64,000 nt of DNA. Source: Thermococcus indicus (GTDB lineage Archaea; Methanobacteriota_B; Thermococci; Thermococcales; Thermococcaceae). The number at the start of each line of letters is the position of its first letter. Positions within the stretch are counted from its first letter, which is position 1. Of the stretch, positions 16,845 through 26,867 are shown piece by piece. The stretch is from assembly GCF_006274605.1 (NCBI RefSeq), contig NZ_CP040846.1, forward strand, positions 496,001 through 560,000. The letters are read 5' to 3'. The notes beneath the pieces were generated by a model that was given only the letters and a program-made list of their open reading frames with translations, ran no database searches and was not told the DNA's origin. Position numbers and translations under genes: made by a program.

Positions 16845-19800
16845 TCAGGATGCCATTCTGTAGAAGCCCGCCCTCGGCTCGTACACACGTCCTTCGCGCT
16901 TGAGGCCTTCAAGGAGTTTTCTTATTTCTCTTTCAGTACCGATTCCTGCCTGCTTCGCCGCCTCGAGGATATTATCCTCCGGCGCCCCGAACTCTCCCTC
17001 GCCCTCAAGGTTCTTTATTATGTCGATGAGCCTGTCTATCTTGTTTATCTTCCTGGAGCTCTTGCCGACCTCCAGTATGGAGATATCGAGCGTTCCCTCC
17101 TCGTCGGTGGCTATCTTCCTTATCATCTCCTCGATTATCTGAATCGCTGCCCTGGCATCTTCCCGCGTTACCGTCTCGCTCAGCCTCATTCTTGCGTGAG
17201 CCTCGCTCAGACGTATGAGCGCCTCGAGCTGCCTCGCGGTAACCGGAATCGGCTGAACGCCCTCCTCCTCGCCGGAGCGCTTGAAGCCCTTCCTCATCCT
17301 GACGTAGTAGCGCTTTATCTCGTCCATCGCCTCCCTGCTGAGAACGGGGTGGACGTTCTTCCTCGCGTAGGCTATGTACTTCTTGAGCAGGTCGTAGGGT
17401 ATCTTCGGCGTCACGACCTCGGCCTCTCCCCTGCGGACCTTGAGGATGTGCTCCGCTATGCTTGCGTCGACCTTCTCGTCCGGCTCGTCCAGGAGCAGGA
17501 AGATGAGATCGAAACGACTCAGCAGTGTGGGCGGAAGGTCGAGCTGCTCGGGGAGGCTCTTGTGGCGGTTGAACCTGCCGTACTTGGGGTTAGCGGCGGC
17601 GATGACCGTCGTTCTGGAGTTCAGGGTCGCTGTGATGCCGGCCTTGGAGATGCTTATCGTGTTGTGGAGAACCAGTCCGTGGGAGACGAAGATGTGGTAC
17701 GGCTCAACGGTGACATCGTAAACCCATTCCCAGCGGTCGTTCTGTATTTTCTCGATCTTGGTGACCCTCAGGAAGTTCACGTTGCCGTTCCAGTGGTGGA
17801 GGAAAGTCCCAAGCTCCTTATCCACCTCCCAGAGTATCTCCTCAACGAGACTATGTATTTTCTTAACAGCCCACTCATCGCCACGCCTGGCCCTTCTTGC
17901 GAGGGAACTCGCCGTTACTCCAACGGTATCGGGGGCCCTCGAAGATGGCAGCAGTTCGACGGCTCTGGCAGGATCCTCAGTGAGAACTTGTTTTATTGTC
18001 TCCACCCTCTCAAGAATCCTCTCAAGGAAGGGTTTTAGAGCACTCTCCTTCACGAGGGGCATCGCGAGCCTCTGCCTCTCCTCGGGTCTCTGCCTCACCC
18101 CAAGGATTTTTGCGGCTTTCTTCAGGTGGGCGACAACCTCCCTGGGAAAAGCCCTCTCATCCTCGGTCACCACGTACTTCCCGCCAACCTTCTTAACCCT
18201 CGCTACCTTCCCGAGGGAGTACAGATAGTCGGCCCTAGCCTCTGCCTCATTTGGCTCCTTGAACTCACTCTCCTCCACGGGCGGAAGTTCAATCGGGTAT
18301 CTTGCAACCCCGAGGGCTATATCGCTCTTCTTAACCTCCTCGGCTGGTTTTTCCCGTATCCTACCTTTCTCCCACACCATTATTGGATGCTCCGGCGTGA
18401 CGAGTATCTCCCGCCCGTTGGAGAACCTTATCCTTATGAACTTCTCTGGCGCTTTGTGTCTGCTCACCCTGTCCGCTTTGACTTTCACTATCTCCTTTTT
18501 TTCGAGGTCATAGGCAAGTAGATGGAGGTCATCAACGGGCAGGATCTCGGTGTCCTTGCCGAGGATTACTTTATCGCGGTTGGCTTCGATTAGGGAATCT
18601 ACCAGCTCGCCGATCTTGACCTTCCTGCCGTCGGCTAAGAGAAGCTCAAAGTCGTGGTGATAGCTCTGCTGCTCAAGCGCTTCGTGTATGGCGCTCCTGT
18701 CGCGGTCGCTCATCTTGTCGAACTCATCGATTAGTGCGAACCCGCCATCGGCCAGAACCAGAACTCCAGCTTCCAGAACCCACGAGCCGGTGAACTCGTC
18801 GCGCACGGCTGCGGCGGTGTTGTGGACGACGAAGCCGTTGGCGATAAAGCTGTGGGAGCCTTCCACCGTTAGGTCGTAGACGTAGTCGTAGGGCGAATCC
18901 ATTCTCTCAACTTTCTTAACTCTCTCCCACAGGAAGTCAGAGGTGGCAATGGCTCTCAGTGTCTCAAGCTTTGCCTTAACGTCATCTTCTCTGGCATAGT
19001 GTTCGCTAAGAAGCCAAGCAAGTTTGGAGTACAGGGACTTGTCCCTGCTTTCAAGAACTCTTGCCACCTCAACGAGAAGCCCAAACTTGAGCTTGCGCGG
19101 TCTTTTTCTGAGGAACAGCTCGTAGAATTCTTCATACCTCATTTCCAGTTCCCCGGGCTTCAACGCCTTCCCTATCTCTACCCTTATGTCTTCAGGAATC
19201 TCAACTGGCGACTCTTGTAGCTTGGCCTTTGAAAGGTTCTCCACGACCCTGACAAGAGCCTTCCTTGATATTGGCTTCCCCTTCTCCACGAGTGCCCCAA
19301 AGTTTGATCCATAGACCTGCTCAACACTCAGGCCGTAGAAAGTTCTGACTTCCTTTATCAGCTTTCCAACGCCCGGTATCACGTCAACGTTGGTATCGTA
19401 CTTCTGACCCTTCATCCTCTCCACAAGGGCGTCGAGCTTTCTCGCCTTCTCTGGGTGTCCAAAGCCAATCTCCGTTGCGAACTTGAGCACGTTCTCGCCG
19501 TAGATTTTGAGCTCCCACCGGTCGTGCCTCGACGTTATCATCTTGTCTCCAAACTTCGAAGTATGACCCGCCCTCTTCCGCCTTCTCAGGTGCGAAACTA
19601 TTCCGAATCTAAGAAGGGCGAGCTGGAGCTTTCTGGCGAGCTTTTCGCTGGTCGTGTCAAACTCAACGTAGGAAGAGCCTTTCTCACGTATAACAACAGT
19701 ACCATCGCAGTCAAACAGTCCCCTTATGTATGAAGCAAGCACGCTCTTGGGGGAGGTGAAGAGTTCGTTTGCAAGGTCGAGCTTGTCAGACTTTGGAGAT

Positions 19801-22358
19801 AGAGGAACGCCTAGTTTCTCCAACAGGTGGGCAACAACCTTAGAATGGAAGCGAAGTGATGGAACCCCATCTTTTACCTGCTCGGTAACTTCCACTCCAA
19901 AGAGTTCCTTTGCAAGCCCCGCAAACCTGCGCCTCATCTCCGGGTTCTTGTTGGTGAACCTTATAGCTACGCCCCAGCCAGCTTTGGAGACGCTACCGTC
20001 ACCTGCAACCAGCCCAGCAAAGTAGGCCAGTTGTTCATCGAGGTATTTCGGAAGTTTCAACTTCGTTCCCGCTTGGAGGGAGACAGCTTCAGCGTTTATC
20101 TTGTCCCATTCCCAACCAGCCAGTTCAAGGAGCATGCGGAGATGCTTCATCCTTATGTTGCCCCTCGCTTTTGGATTGACCCAGTTGTAGTATAGCATGC
20201 CCTCGCTAACACCAAGCCTCTTTGCGAGTTCTCTCTTGCTAATGTGAAGCTCTTTGAGTGCCTCTTCGATGAGCCCCTCGACTTGATCTTTGATTCCATA
20301 TACAATGAGGTCATCGAGATCCTTGAGAAGTTCCAGAACTGGAACTGTCCTTTCCTCAACGGTTAGTTTTCTGAGGGTTGCAACGTAGTCCCCTTCGCTA
20401 AAGCTCTTGGCCTCTTTCCATATCGGTTCCCCATTCTGAATCGTCAAGAGCTTCGTTTCAGGAGTCAACGTTAGCTCCTTGCCCGTTATTGTTCTAACCT
20501 TTACAAGCTCTTTGGGGGCTTTGAGCCTCCAAACCCTGCTCAGTGGTGCGTTCTTTATTTTTCCATCCTCCGCGGATAGGCTTTCACCGAGATAGGGGGA
20601 ATATTCGACACCTTGAGAGTACTGAATTGAACCAATGTCTTTTACCCAATTCTCAGTAAACGTACCGATTTCGTGGACTCCACCCTCGAAAACCACAAGT
20701 GAGTCTGGGGCAACGCAGAGTCCGGCAGCAGAACTGCTCTTTCCGCTCGTGTAGATTGCCCTCGGCGCCAGATTGGCAACGTAGCGAAGGATTTGGCTGT
20801 TGTGAACGAAAATGTTGTTGGCTATGAAGTTGTGATGTTCCGGAACCTGGAGGTCGTAGACCCATGGATGTTCGGGTTTGTACTCCTCGATCTCGACTAT
20901 CTTGTCCCAGAAGATGTCTGATTCGGCAAGGAGCTTCCGTAGGCTTTCGTCCTCAGTTTCAGGCACTATCCTCGGCTCATTGTTGCGCCTTGGCGTTGCA
21001 ATGAAATCCCCAGCCCTCAGTTCCTCGGCCTTCCTTGTCTTGAACTGGCCGCCCTCAAAGGTAAAGAACGGGTGAGTCGGAGTAACCTTAATCTCCCTTC
21101 CGCTCGCGGTTTTTATCCTGAACATCCTCTCTGGAGCGGTTCTCTTCCAGGCGATGTTGGCCTTGACTTTTCTGACCTTTAGGTTTCTGGCATCGAGGGC
21201 GTAGAGTTCAAGGTCAATCGGGGTGTAGAAACCATCATCAACTTCTCCGAGCTCCCCTTCGGATTTGGCCCTCTCTATGGCCCCCTCAACCAACTCACCT
21301 ATCTCTTTCAGGCTTCCATCGGCGAGGAGGACCTTCGTGTGGTAATCAACGCACTTTGCAACACCGGGGTCTCCAACGAGCAGAACGTGGCTCTCTCCCC
21401 TGAGCTTCGTCCCATCGGGGAGCGTTCTCTGCACACCGCCGAAGAGAGCGAGCGCTATGCCCTTCTTAACTGTCTTGTGGCCCCATATGGCGGGGGCTAT
21501 GGAGTCAACGATGGCATCGACGATGTCCTTTCTCCTGGCCAGCTCGCGTATCTTCTGTTCGTCCTCCGGGGAGATCTCGAGCTCCTCTATCTCCTTGCTG
21601 AGCTGTTCTATGTGGTTCACCTCGAGAACCTTCTTGAATATGGGCCTCTTGTCCTTCTGCTCCAGGATAACGCGCAGGATCCCCGTGACGAGGACGCGGT
21701 CGCCCGGCAGGGCGGTATCGACGAGGTCGTCGAGGAGTATCGCGTCAACGAACCTGGGCATCTGGCCGCCCTTGAGGCTCTCCGGCCTGTCCTGAAGGCG
21801 GAAGCTCTGGAAGTTTATGAAGCGGCTCTTCTCGACGTCAAGGTCGACGTTCCTTGAGCCGCAGGCGTCGCACTTGGCAGGCTTGACGATGTTGTCGTAG
21901 GGCCTCTGAAGCCTGACCATCTCGTTGCCGCAGTCCTTACAGACAAATACCGCTTTTTCAACGAATGGTTTGACCTCGCTCACACGCGTGATGATTCCGT
22001 CAACCTGAATGAGCCTGTTTATGTGCTCGCTTCCGAGCTCCTTGACGAGGAGCGTCTTGGGGAGGTTGTAGAACCTCGCATGGGCGGTAAACTCCTCCTT
22101 CTTCTCGATGGGGGGTTCCCTCAGGACTATCTGAATGGCATCCTCCGCTGCTAGAATACTTTCCTCAGGGTTTTCTATCAGCTCCGCCGCCAGTTCCGGG
22201 TCGAATGAGTTGAGGTGCGTCCAGTCTATCGCGAGCGACCGTCTGGGGGTCACCGTGAGCAGGTCCTTCAGTTTGTTGAGGTAGACCTCCTTGCCCTCGT
22301 CGTCGACGTACTCCCTCAGAAAGCGCGCGTACCTCTCTATCATGTCCTCCCTGTCCAT
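16845..22358 (-). CDS. mcm: Replicative DNA helicase MCM with three inteins
   Basis: The precursor has 1837 residues; removing three in-frame inteins leaves about 684, the normal size of the hexameric archaeal replicative helicase. Extein features are the N-terminal zinc motif (CKDCGNE...CDACGS, near residues 141-168), Walker A GDPGVAK/S split by intein 1, Walker B LIDEFDKM near 1210, the arginine finger SRFDLIF near 1615, and a C-terminal winged-helix domain. The ATG at 22358 overlaps the gins23 stop (TGATG), so the genes are cotranscribed and probably coupled. Splicing must succeed at all three sites because each interrupts the ATPase core. The intein coding stretches are visibly richer in A and T than the exteins. 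Confidence 0.97.
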   Translation of the reverse strand: MDREDMIERYARFLREYVDDEGKEVYLNKLKDLLTVTPRRSLAIDWTHLNSFDPELAAELIENPEESILAAEDAIQIVLREPPIEKKEEFTAHARFYNLPKTLLVKELGSEHINRLIQVDGIITRVSEVKPFVEKAVFVCKDCGNEMVRLQRPYDNIVKPAKCDACGSRNVDLDVEKSRFINFQSFRLQDRPESLKGGQMPRFVDAILLDDLVDTALPGDRVLVTGILRVILEQKDKRPIFKKVLEVNHIEQLSKEIEELEISPEDEQKIRELARRKDIVDAIVDSIAPAIWGHKTVKKGIALALFGGVQRTLPDGTKLRGESHVLLVGDPGVAKCVDYHTKVLLADGSLKEIGELVEGAIERAKSEGELGEVDDGFYTPIDLELYALDARNLKVRKVKANIAWKRTAPERMFRIKTASGREIKVTPTHPFFTFEGGQFKTRKAEELRAGDFIATPRRNNEPRIVPETEDESLRKLLAESDIFWDKIVEIEEYKPEHPWVYDLQVPEHHNFIANNIFVHNSQILRYVANLAPRAIYTSGKSSSAAGLCVAPDSLVVFEGGVHEIGTFTENWVKDIGSIQYSQGVEYSPYLGESLSAEDGKIKNAPLSRVWRLKAPKELVKVRTITGKELTLTPETKLLTIQNGEPIWKEAKSFSEGDYVATLRKLTVEERTVPVLELLKDLDDLIVYGIKDQVEGLIEEALKELHISKRELAKRLGVSEGMLYYNWVNPKARGNIRMKHLRMLLELAGWEWDKINAEAVSLQAGTKLKLPKYLDEQLAYFAGLVAGDGSVSKAGWGVAIRFTNKNPEMRRRFAGLAKELFGVEVTEQVKDGVPSLRFHSKVVAHLLEKLGVPLSPKSDKLDLANELFTSPKSVLASYIRGLFDCDGTVVIREKGSSYVEFDTTSEKLARKLQLALLRFGIVSHLRRRKRAGHTSKFGDKMITSRHDRWELKIYGENVLKFATEIGFGHPEKARKLDALVERMKGQKYDTNVDVIPGVGKLIKEVRTFYGLSVEQVYGSNFGALVEKGKPISRKALVRVVENLSKAKLQESPVEIPEDIRVEIGKALKPGELEMRYEEFYELFLRKRPRKLKFGLLVEVARVLESRDKSLYSKLAWLLSEHYAREDDVKAKLETLRAIATSDFLWERVKKVERMDSPYDYVYDLTVEGSHSFIANGFVVHNTAAAVRDEFTGSWVLEAGVLVLADGGFALIDEFDKMSDRDRSAIHEALEQQSYHHDFELLLADGRKVKIGELVDSLIEANRDKVILGKDTEILPVDDLHLLAYDLEKKEIVKVKADRVSRHKAPEKFIRIRFSNGREILVTPEHPIMVWEKGRIREKPAEEVKKSDIALGVARYPIELPPVEESEFKEPNEAEARADYLYSLGKVARVKKVGGKYVVTEDERAFPREVVAHLKKAAKILGVRQRPEERQRLAMPLVKESALKPFLERILERVETIKQVLTEDPARAVELLPSSRAPDTVGVTASSLARRARRGDEWAVKKIHSLVEEILWEVDKELGTFLHHWNGNVNFLRVTKIEKIQNDRWEWVYDVTVEPYHIFVSHGLVLHNTISISKAGITATLNSRTTVIAAANPKYGRFNRHKSLPEQLDLPPTLLSRFDLIFLLLDEPDEKVDASIAEHILKVRRGEAEVVTPKIPYDLLKKYIAYARKNVHPVLSREAMDEIKRYYVRMRKGFKRSGEEEGVQPIPVTARQLEALIRLSEAHARMRLSETVTREDARAAIQIIEEMIRKIATDEEGTLDISILEVGKSSRKINKIDRLIDIIKNLEGEGEFGAPEDNILEAAKQAGIGTEREIRKLLEGLKREGRVYEPRAGFYRMAS
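17661..18665 (-). other. Intein 3 in mcm (HEALEQQ/T site)
   Basis: This 335-residue intein begins with Ser after HEALEQQ and ends with VLHN before the Thr of TISISKAG, in the pre-sensor region just after Walker B. Splicing blocks are visible: SYHHDFELLLADGRKVKIGEL at the start (here given up to its conserved ends), VTPEHP as block B, VYDVTVEPYHIFVSHG as block F. Between blocks B and F lie about 185 residues with no LAGLIDADG or other endonuclease motif that I can see, so it is either a degenerate homing endonuclease or a different insert. Boundaries were placed by joining exteins into a standard MCM sequence. Confidence 0.9.
18819..20717 (-). other. Intein 2 in mcm with LAGLIDADG endonuclease
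   Basis: This 633-residue intein starts CVAPDSLVVFEGG after KSSSAAGL and ends FVVHN before the Thr of TAAAVRDEFTG. It carries both LAGLIDADG-type motifs, FAGLVAGDGS and YIRGLFDCDGTV, about 100 residues apart, so it is a candidate active homing endonuclease. Two extra helix-turn-helix segments are visible, one before the motifs (ISKRELAKRLGVSEGMLYYN) and one after them, which probably extend DNA recognition. The insertion point matches the mcm/cdc21 intein position known in Pyrococcus and Thermococcus. Confidence 0.95.
20799..21353 (-). other. Intein 1 in mcm (Walker A), mini-intein
   Basis: This 185-residue intein starts CVDYHTKVLLADGS after GDPGVAK and ends NIFVHN before Ser of SQILRYV, exactly splitting the Walker A P-loop. 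Block B is VTPTHPFF and block F is VYDLQVPEHHNFIANN. At this length there is no room for a homing endonuclease, so it is a mini-intein. The location is a known archaeal mcm intein site. Confidence 0.95.
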
Positions 22359-22852
22359 CACTCCTCACCGAGCCATTCGTTCCGTATCTTCGACAGCTGC
22401 AGGTATATCCTCCTCTCCTCCGGCGACAGGCGGGAGAGGAGTTCCAGGCTGTTGGGCCTCAGCCGCACCGCCTCGAGTATCTTTCTGAATCGTATCTGCT
22501 TGAGGTGTTCAAGCTTCTTCTTCAGGTTGGCCAGTTTGGTCAGCTTGATGTTTATGGTCTCTATGCTCTCGCCCGCGTTCAGCCTCACGTAGTTCTCGAG
22601 GTAGTACATGTAGAACTCCGCCCTCTCATACAGCCCGGCCGGGAGGGACGTGAGGGGCTCGCTCTCCCTCTCCTCGGCTATGGCCCTGTCTATCTCTCCG
22701 ATCACTTTATCGGTCTCATCTATAACCTCGACCACCTTCGCTTCCCAGAGCTCCTTTGCCTTCCAATCCTCAACGAGCACGACGTCTCCGGCGCTCCAGT
22801 CCCCGAAGGGGCGGAGGATTTTAACGGGTATCACTGCCCTCCCCGTGAACAT
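22358..22852 (-). CDS. gins23: GINS complex subunit Gins23
   Basis: GINS joins MCM and the RecJ-like Cdc45/GAN protein in the archaeal replisome. The 164-residue protein has the small beta domain first (VIPVKILRPFGDWSAGDVVLVEDW, about residues 5-45) and the alpha-helical domain after it, which is the BA order diagnostic of Gins23 rather than Gins15/51. GGTGATG precedes the ATG. It is the first gene of a two-gene operon with mcm, the arrangement known in Thermococcus and Pyrococcus. Confidence 0.93.
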   Translation of the reverse strand: MFTGRAVIPVKILRPFGDWSAGDVVLVEDWKAKELWEAKVVEVIDETDKVIGEIDRAIAEERESEPLTSLPAGLYERAEFYMYYLENYVRLNAGESIETINIKLTKLANLKKKLEHLKQIRFRKILEAVRLRPNSLELLSRLSPEERRIYLQLSKIRNEWLGEE

Positions 22853-22888
22853 GACATCACCCTCTCGAATATACCCCTACCCCAGGAT

Positions 22889-22900
22889 GCTCTTAAAGTT
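22889..22900 (-). promoter_or_regulatory. TATA box of the gins23-mcm operon
   Basis: The minus strand reads AACTTTAAGAGC roughly 40 bases before the gins23 ATG. A CCTATAAGT element on the plus strand at 22918-22926 serves the divergent phosphodiesterase gene, so the 106-base gap holds back-to-back promoters. Confidence 0.45.
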
Positions 22901-22958
22901 TGCCGAGATATGGATAAGCCTATAAGTCCCGCCGCCCTATTTCAGCGCAGGTGAGAGC

Positions 22959-23471
22959 ATGCTGATAGGGATAATGAGCGATACCCATGACAACCTTCCG
23001 GCAATCGCGAAGGCTGTCGAGCTGTTCAACGAGAGGAACGTTGAGCTGGTCATTCATGCGGGCGATTACGTTGCCCCGTTCGTTGCCAGGGAACTCAAGA
23101 AGCTCAGGGCACCGCTCAAGGGCGTTTTCGGCAACAACGACGGCGAAAGGAAAGGCCTCTATGAGGCGCTGGGCATCTACGATGAGATACTGGAAATCGA
23201 GGCCGATGGCATGAAGATGGCCGTGACACACGGCACCGACGAGCGCATCGTCCGCGCGCTTGCCAGGAGCAGGCTCTACGACGTTGTCATAGTCGGCCAC
23301 ACCCACCGCTACGAGATACGCGAGGAGGGCAGGACCATACTCGTCAACCCCGGCGAGGTCTGCGGCTACGTCACCGGGGTGAAGAGCGTCGCCCTGCTCG
23401 ACACCAGGAAGAGGGAGGTACAGATAATCAACCTCGACACCGGGGAACTCCTCGGGGCAATGAGTCTCTAA
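22959..23471 (+). CDS. YfcE/MJ0936-like metallophosphoesterase
   Basis: The 170-residue protein is a calcineurin-like phosphodiesterase. Metal-binding motifs are in the expected order: SDTHDN (residues 7-12), HAGDYV, GNNDG, THGTD and GHTHRYE. Bacterial and archaeal relatives hydrolyse bis-pNPP or cyclic phosphodiesters with Ni2+ or Mn2+, but the cellular substrate is unknown. GGTGAGAGC precedes the ATG. It diverges from gins23. Confidence 0.92.
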   Translation: MLIGIMSDTHDNLPAIAKAVELFNERNVELVIHAGDYVAPFVARELKKLRAPLKGVFGNNDGERKGLYEALGIYDEILEIEADGMKMAVTHGTDERIVRALARSRLYDVVIVGHTHRYEIREEGRTILVNPGEVCGYVTGVKSVALLDTRKREVQIINLDTGELLGAMSL

Positions 23472-23558
23472 CGAGCGTCTCTAAAGCGCCTCTGAATGGT
23501 TGCCGAGCTTCCTGCACTCTCGATTTTTGCCCATTGAATAAGCAGAAACGAACCGGCG

Positions 23559-24407
23559 ATGGATATGGATGATATACTGATTCCGAAGGAAAGGCGCGAC
23601 GCGGTCGTGCTGATAGGTGTGGATCGGTCCGGGAGCGTCGAGTTCATCAAGGTCTACGCTGTCAGCGAGGAGAAGGCAAAGGAAACGCTTGAGGAGTTCT
23701 TCAGCGCGAAGGGTCTGTTCCCCAGCGACTACCGCCTCGTGAGCAGGGGGGCCGAAGAAACCGGGGGGAAGGCGGTGATAACAACGCGGAGTGAGTCATC
23801 TCTGGGCGCATCCCTCTCGAGGCTCGGTCTCCGCCTGCTCTCGAACGGTGTGCTGTACCTTGAGGGTGTCGATAGGGTCTACCAGTTCACCCTGGTGAGC
23901 GAGGATCTCTACCGCAGGATAACCTCCGAGAAAGCGGAAACCGGTCCGGAATTTGAACCGCCGGCAATACTGCCGGAGGACGTCCTCTCCCTCGGCCTGG
24001 ATACGCTCGTGGAAAACCTGCGGGGGATCGAGCTGGATGAACTCCTGCCGGAGGGCGCGGTTCTTCTGCGGGAACCCCCCGTCGATAGGGTCGCCGAGAT
24101 TCTGGCGGAGGCTAGGGATTACCCGGTCGTGATTGAGACGAAGGACACCGGGAAATACGGGTCCCTTGATTTTCCCGTTGTGCTCAGGCTCCCCCCGCTC
24201 TCGCCGGATGAGTTCGCCGCCGAGCTGTCGGCGATACTCGGCTTCGAGGTTGGCGCGGGGTACTTCCTTGACTACCCCCCGGAGAAGCTCGGCCTGAGGA
24301 ACGCGAAGGCCCTCGCTCGCCTCGTCCGGGTGCTCGTGGAGAAGAGGGGTCTGGGTGAGAGGGAGGCCCTGGCCCTCGCGGTGCGTCTTAACCTTGGAGA
24401 GCCTTGA
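23559..24407 (+). CDS. Uncharacterised protein with AAA-lid-like C-terminus
   Basis: The 282-residue acidic protein is not recognised as a characterised family. Residues 1-120 look like an alternating alpha/beta domain (DAVVLIGVDRSGSVEFIKVY), and the last 85 residues (LPPLSPDEFAAELSAILGF, then KALARLVRVLVEKRGLGERE) resemble the helical lid found at the end of AAA+ ATPases, but no Walker motifs are present. That resemblance is tentative. No strong ribosome binding site is seen; ATG at 23565 is an alternative. The 3' end overlaps the next, convergent gene by 20 bases. Confidence 0.7.
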   Translation: MDMDDILIPKERRDAVVLIGVDRSGSVEFIKVYAVSEEKAKETLEEFFSAKGLFPSDYRLVSRGAEETGGKAVITTRSESSLGASLSRLGLRLLSNGVLYLEGVDRVYQFTLVSEDLYRRITSEKAETGPEFEPPAILPEDVLSLGLDTLVENLRGIELDELLPEGAVLLREPPVDRVAEILAEARDYPVVIETKDTGKYGSLDFPVVLRLPPLSPDEFAAELSAILGFEVGAGYFLDYPPEKLGLRNAKALARLVRVLVEKRGLGEREALALAVRLNLGEP

Positions 24408-24978
24408 AGTATCGAATCACCGCTTCCCTGAACCAGGGGTTGTTCTTTCCGAGGGCCGCGTTTATCAGTCCCCTGAGCCTTTCGTCATCCGCGATGTACA
24501 CAAGCAGAAGCCCCTGATCCGGGCTGAGCTCGCCGAGAAACCCCGTTTCTTTCAGAAGACCCTCTCTGCTTCCGGTGGTTTTTTCAAGCTCCACTATCCT
24601 TTCGAGGTACGGTTCAACTTTCTCTCTCCTCGCCTCAAACTCCAGCCAGTCTATCGCCAGCCTCTCCCCGGGGGATATGTGGCGTCCTGGGCTTTCCATA
24701 TAGGGCCTGAGAACGTCCCCGAGCTTCGAGCCCAGCATCTTCCTCCGGAACAGCTCCATGGCCCTGTAATCGTTTTGAAGACGCTTTTTGTCCACGAGGT
24801 CGAGGGAGTCGTAGAGGGCTATCCCAGTGAGGTAACAGAGGGCGGCGAAGGGAACCTCCGGGAGGGTGATGCAGTTTCGGGTTACCCTGACGAATTCTCC
24901 GTGTCTTCTTTCGGACCCCTCCAGGAGCATTCCCAGGGGATAGCTCAGGCTTTTGATGCAGAACTCAAGTTCGTCCAT
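24388..24978 (-). CDS. Uncharacterised helical protein
   Basis: I do not recognise this 196-residue protein. It is predominantly alpha-helical and charged (FRRKMLGSKLGDVLRPYMESP; RREKVEPYLERIVELEKTTG) with one moderately hydrophobic stretch near residue 45 (PFAALCYLTGIALYD) that is probably buried rather than transmembrane. The frame opens 22 codons earlier, but the ATG at 24978 (MDELEFC) follows GGTGTGAG. Its final 20 bases are shared with the convergent gene ending at 24407. Confidence 0.7.
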   Translation of the reverse strand: MDELEFCIKSLSYPLGMLLEGSERRHGEFVRVTRNCITLPEVPFAALCYLTGIALYDSLDLVDKKRLQNDYRAMELFRRKMLGSKLGDVLRPYMESPGRHISPGERLAIDWLEFEARREKVEPYLERIVELEKTTGSREGLLKETGFLGELSPDQGLLLVYIADDERLRGLINAALGKNNPWFREAVIRYFKALQG

Positions 24979-25007
24979 ACTCACACCGCTTGAAATTCGT
25001 TCCGTAG

Positions 25008-26096
<1,089 letters not shown>

Positions 26097-26108
26097 AGGG
26101 GGCAAAGG

Positions 26109-26118
26109 CGTTAAATAC
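26109..26118 (+). promoter_or_regulatory. TATA box of the first toxin-antitoxin pair
   Basis: CGTTAAATAC lies about 32-41 bases before the ATG at 26150, giving a short leader. The same type of element (GGTTAAATAG) precedes the second pair at 27267. Confidence 0.5.
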
Positions 26119-26149
26119 ATCGTGAACTTTAACATTGACAGGTGAGAGG

Positions 26150-26395
26150 ATGGAAATAGTCATACCGGATGACGTTCTTGTATCCATCAAGCTCCCGAAG
26201 GGCGAAGTCGAGAGGGAGCTGAAGCTTGAGCTAGCGCTGATCCTCTACTCAAGGGGCGCCCTTTCCCTTGGAAAGGCGGCTAAGTTAGCGGGCCTCACGA
26301 AGAGAGAATTCTTAGGGGAGCTTGCGAGGCGAAAAATCCCGAGGCACTACACGGAGAGAGAGCTTGAGGAGGATCTGGACTTTGCCCGTGGTTAG
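26150..26395 (+). CDS. UPF0175 family antitoxin
   Basis: This 81-residue protein matches UPF0175, small ribbon/helix DNA-binding proteins that pair with PIN-like toxins. The hallmark is visible: an N-terminal strand (IVIPDDVLVSIKLP) then GALSLGKAAKLAGLTKREFLGELA, a helix-turn-helix with the conserved L-A-G-L-x-K-x-E-F. GGTGAGAGG abuts the ATG at 26150. The stop overlaps the toxin start by eight bases, as is usual for antitoxin-first modules. Confidence 0.85.
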   Translation: MEIVIPDDVLVSIKLPKGEVERELKLELALILYSRGALSLGKAAKLAGLTKREFLGELARRKIPRHYTERELEEDLDFARG

Positions 26396-26867
26396 CAATT
26401 CCACTCCATTAATCCACCTCGCCAAAATCGGAAGGCTTGAGCTTTTGAGGGAGTTTTTCGGCGAGGTTCTTATTCCTAAGGCCGTTTACAGGGAGTGCGT
26501 CCTTGAGGGGAAAGGTTCGAGGGATGCGGAGCTCATTGAAAATGCCGACTGGATAAAAGTTGTGGAAATAAATGACGAGACACTAAAGAAGTCGCTCATG
26601 CTGGAGCTGGACGAGGGAGAGAGCGAGGCAATAGTTCTGGCGATTGAAAGCAAAGCTGAGCTACTCTTAATCGACGACTACGACGGCAGGGAAGTTGCGA
26701 GGGCACTGGGGTTGAAGGTTACGGGAACGATTGGCGTCCTGCTGAGGGCAAAGTTCCAGGGGAGAATTCAAAACATTAAGGGGGAGCTTGAAAGGCTGAA
26801 GGAAACGGGCTTCTGGCTGAGCGAGGGGTTATATAAGAGGATTCTGGAAGAAGTTGGAGATGATTAG
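26388..26867 (+). CDS. DUF3368 PIN-like toxin
   Basis: The 159-residue protein belongs to DUF3368, relatives of PIN-domain ribonucleases. It starts VVSNSTPLIHLAKIG, where the usual first PIN Asp is replaced by NSTP, as in this subfamily, and keeps the acidic positions E-C-V-L-E-G, LDEGESEAIVLA and LLIDDYDGREVARALG. Activity as an RNase toxin is inferred from family and operon context. The GTG at 26388 overlaps the antitoxin stop; the upstream frame would read through the antitoxin gene and is rejected. Confidence 0.85.
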   Translation: MVSNSTPLIHLAKIGRLELLREFFGEVLIPKAVYRECVLEGKGSRDAELIENADWIKVVEINDETLKKSLMLELDEGESEAIVLAIESKAELLLIDDYDGREVARALGLKVTGTIGVLLRAKFQGRIQNIKGELERLKETGFWLSEGLYKRILEEVGDD

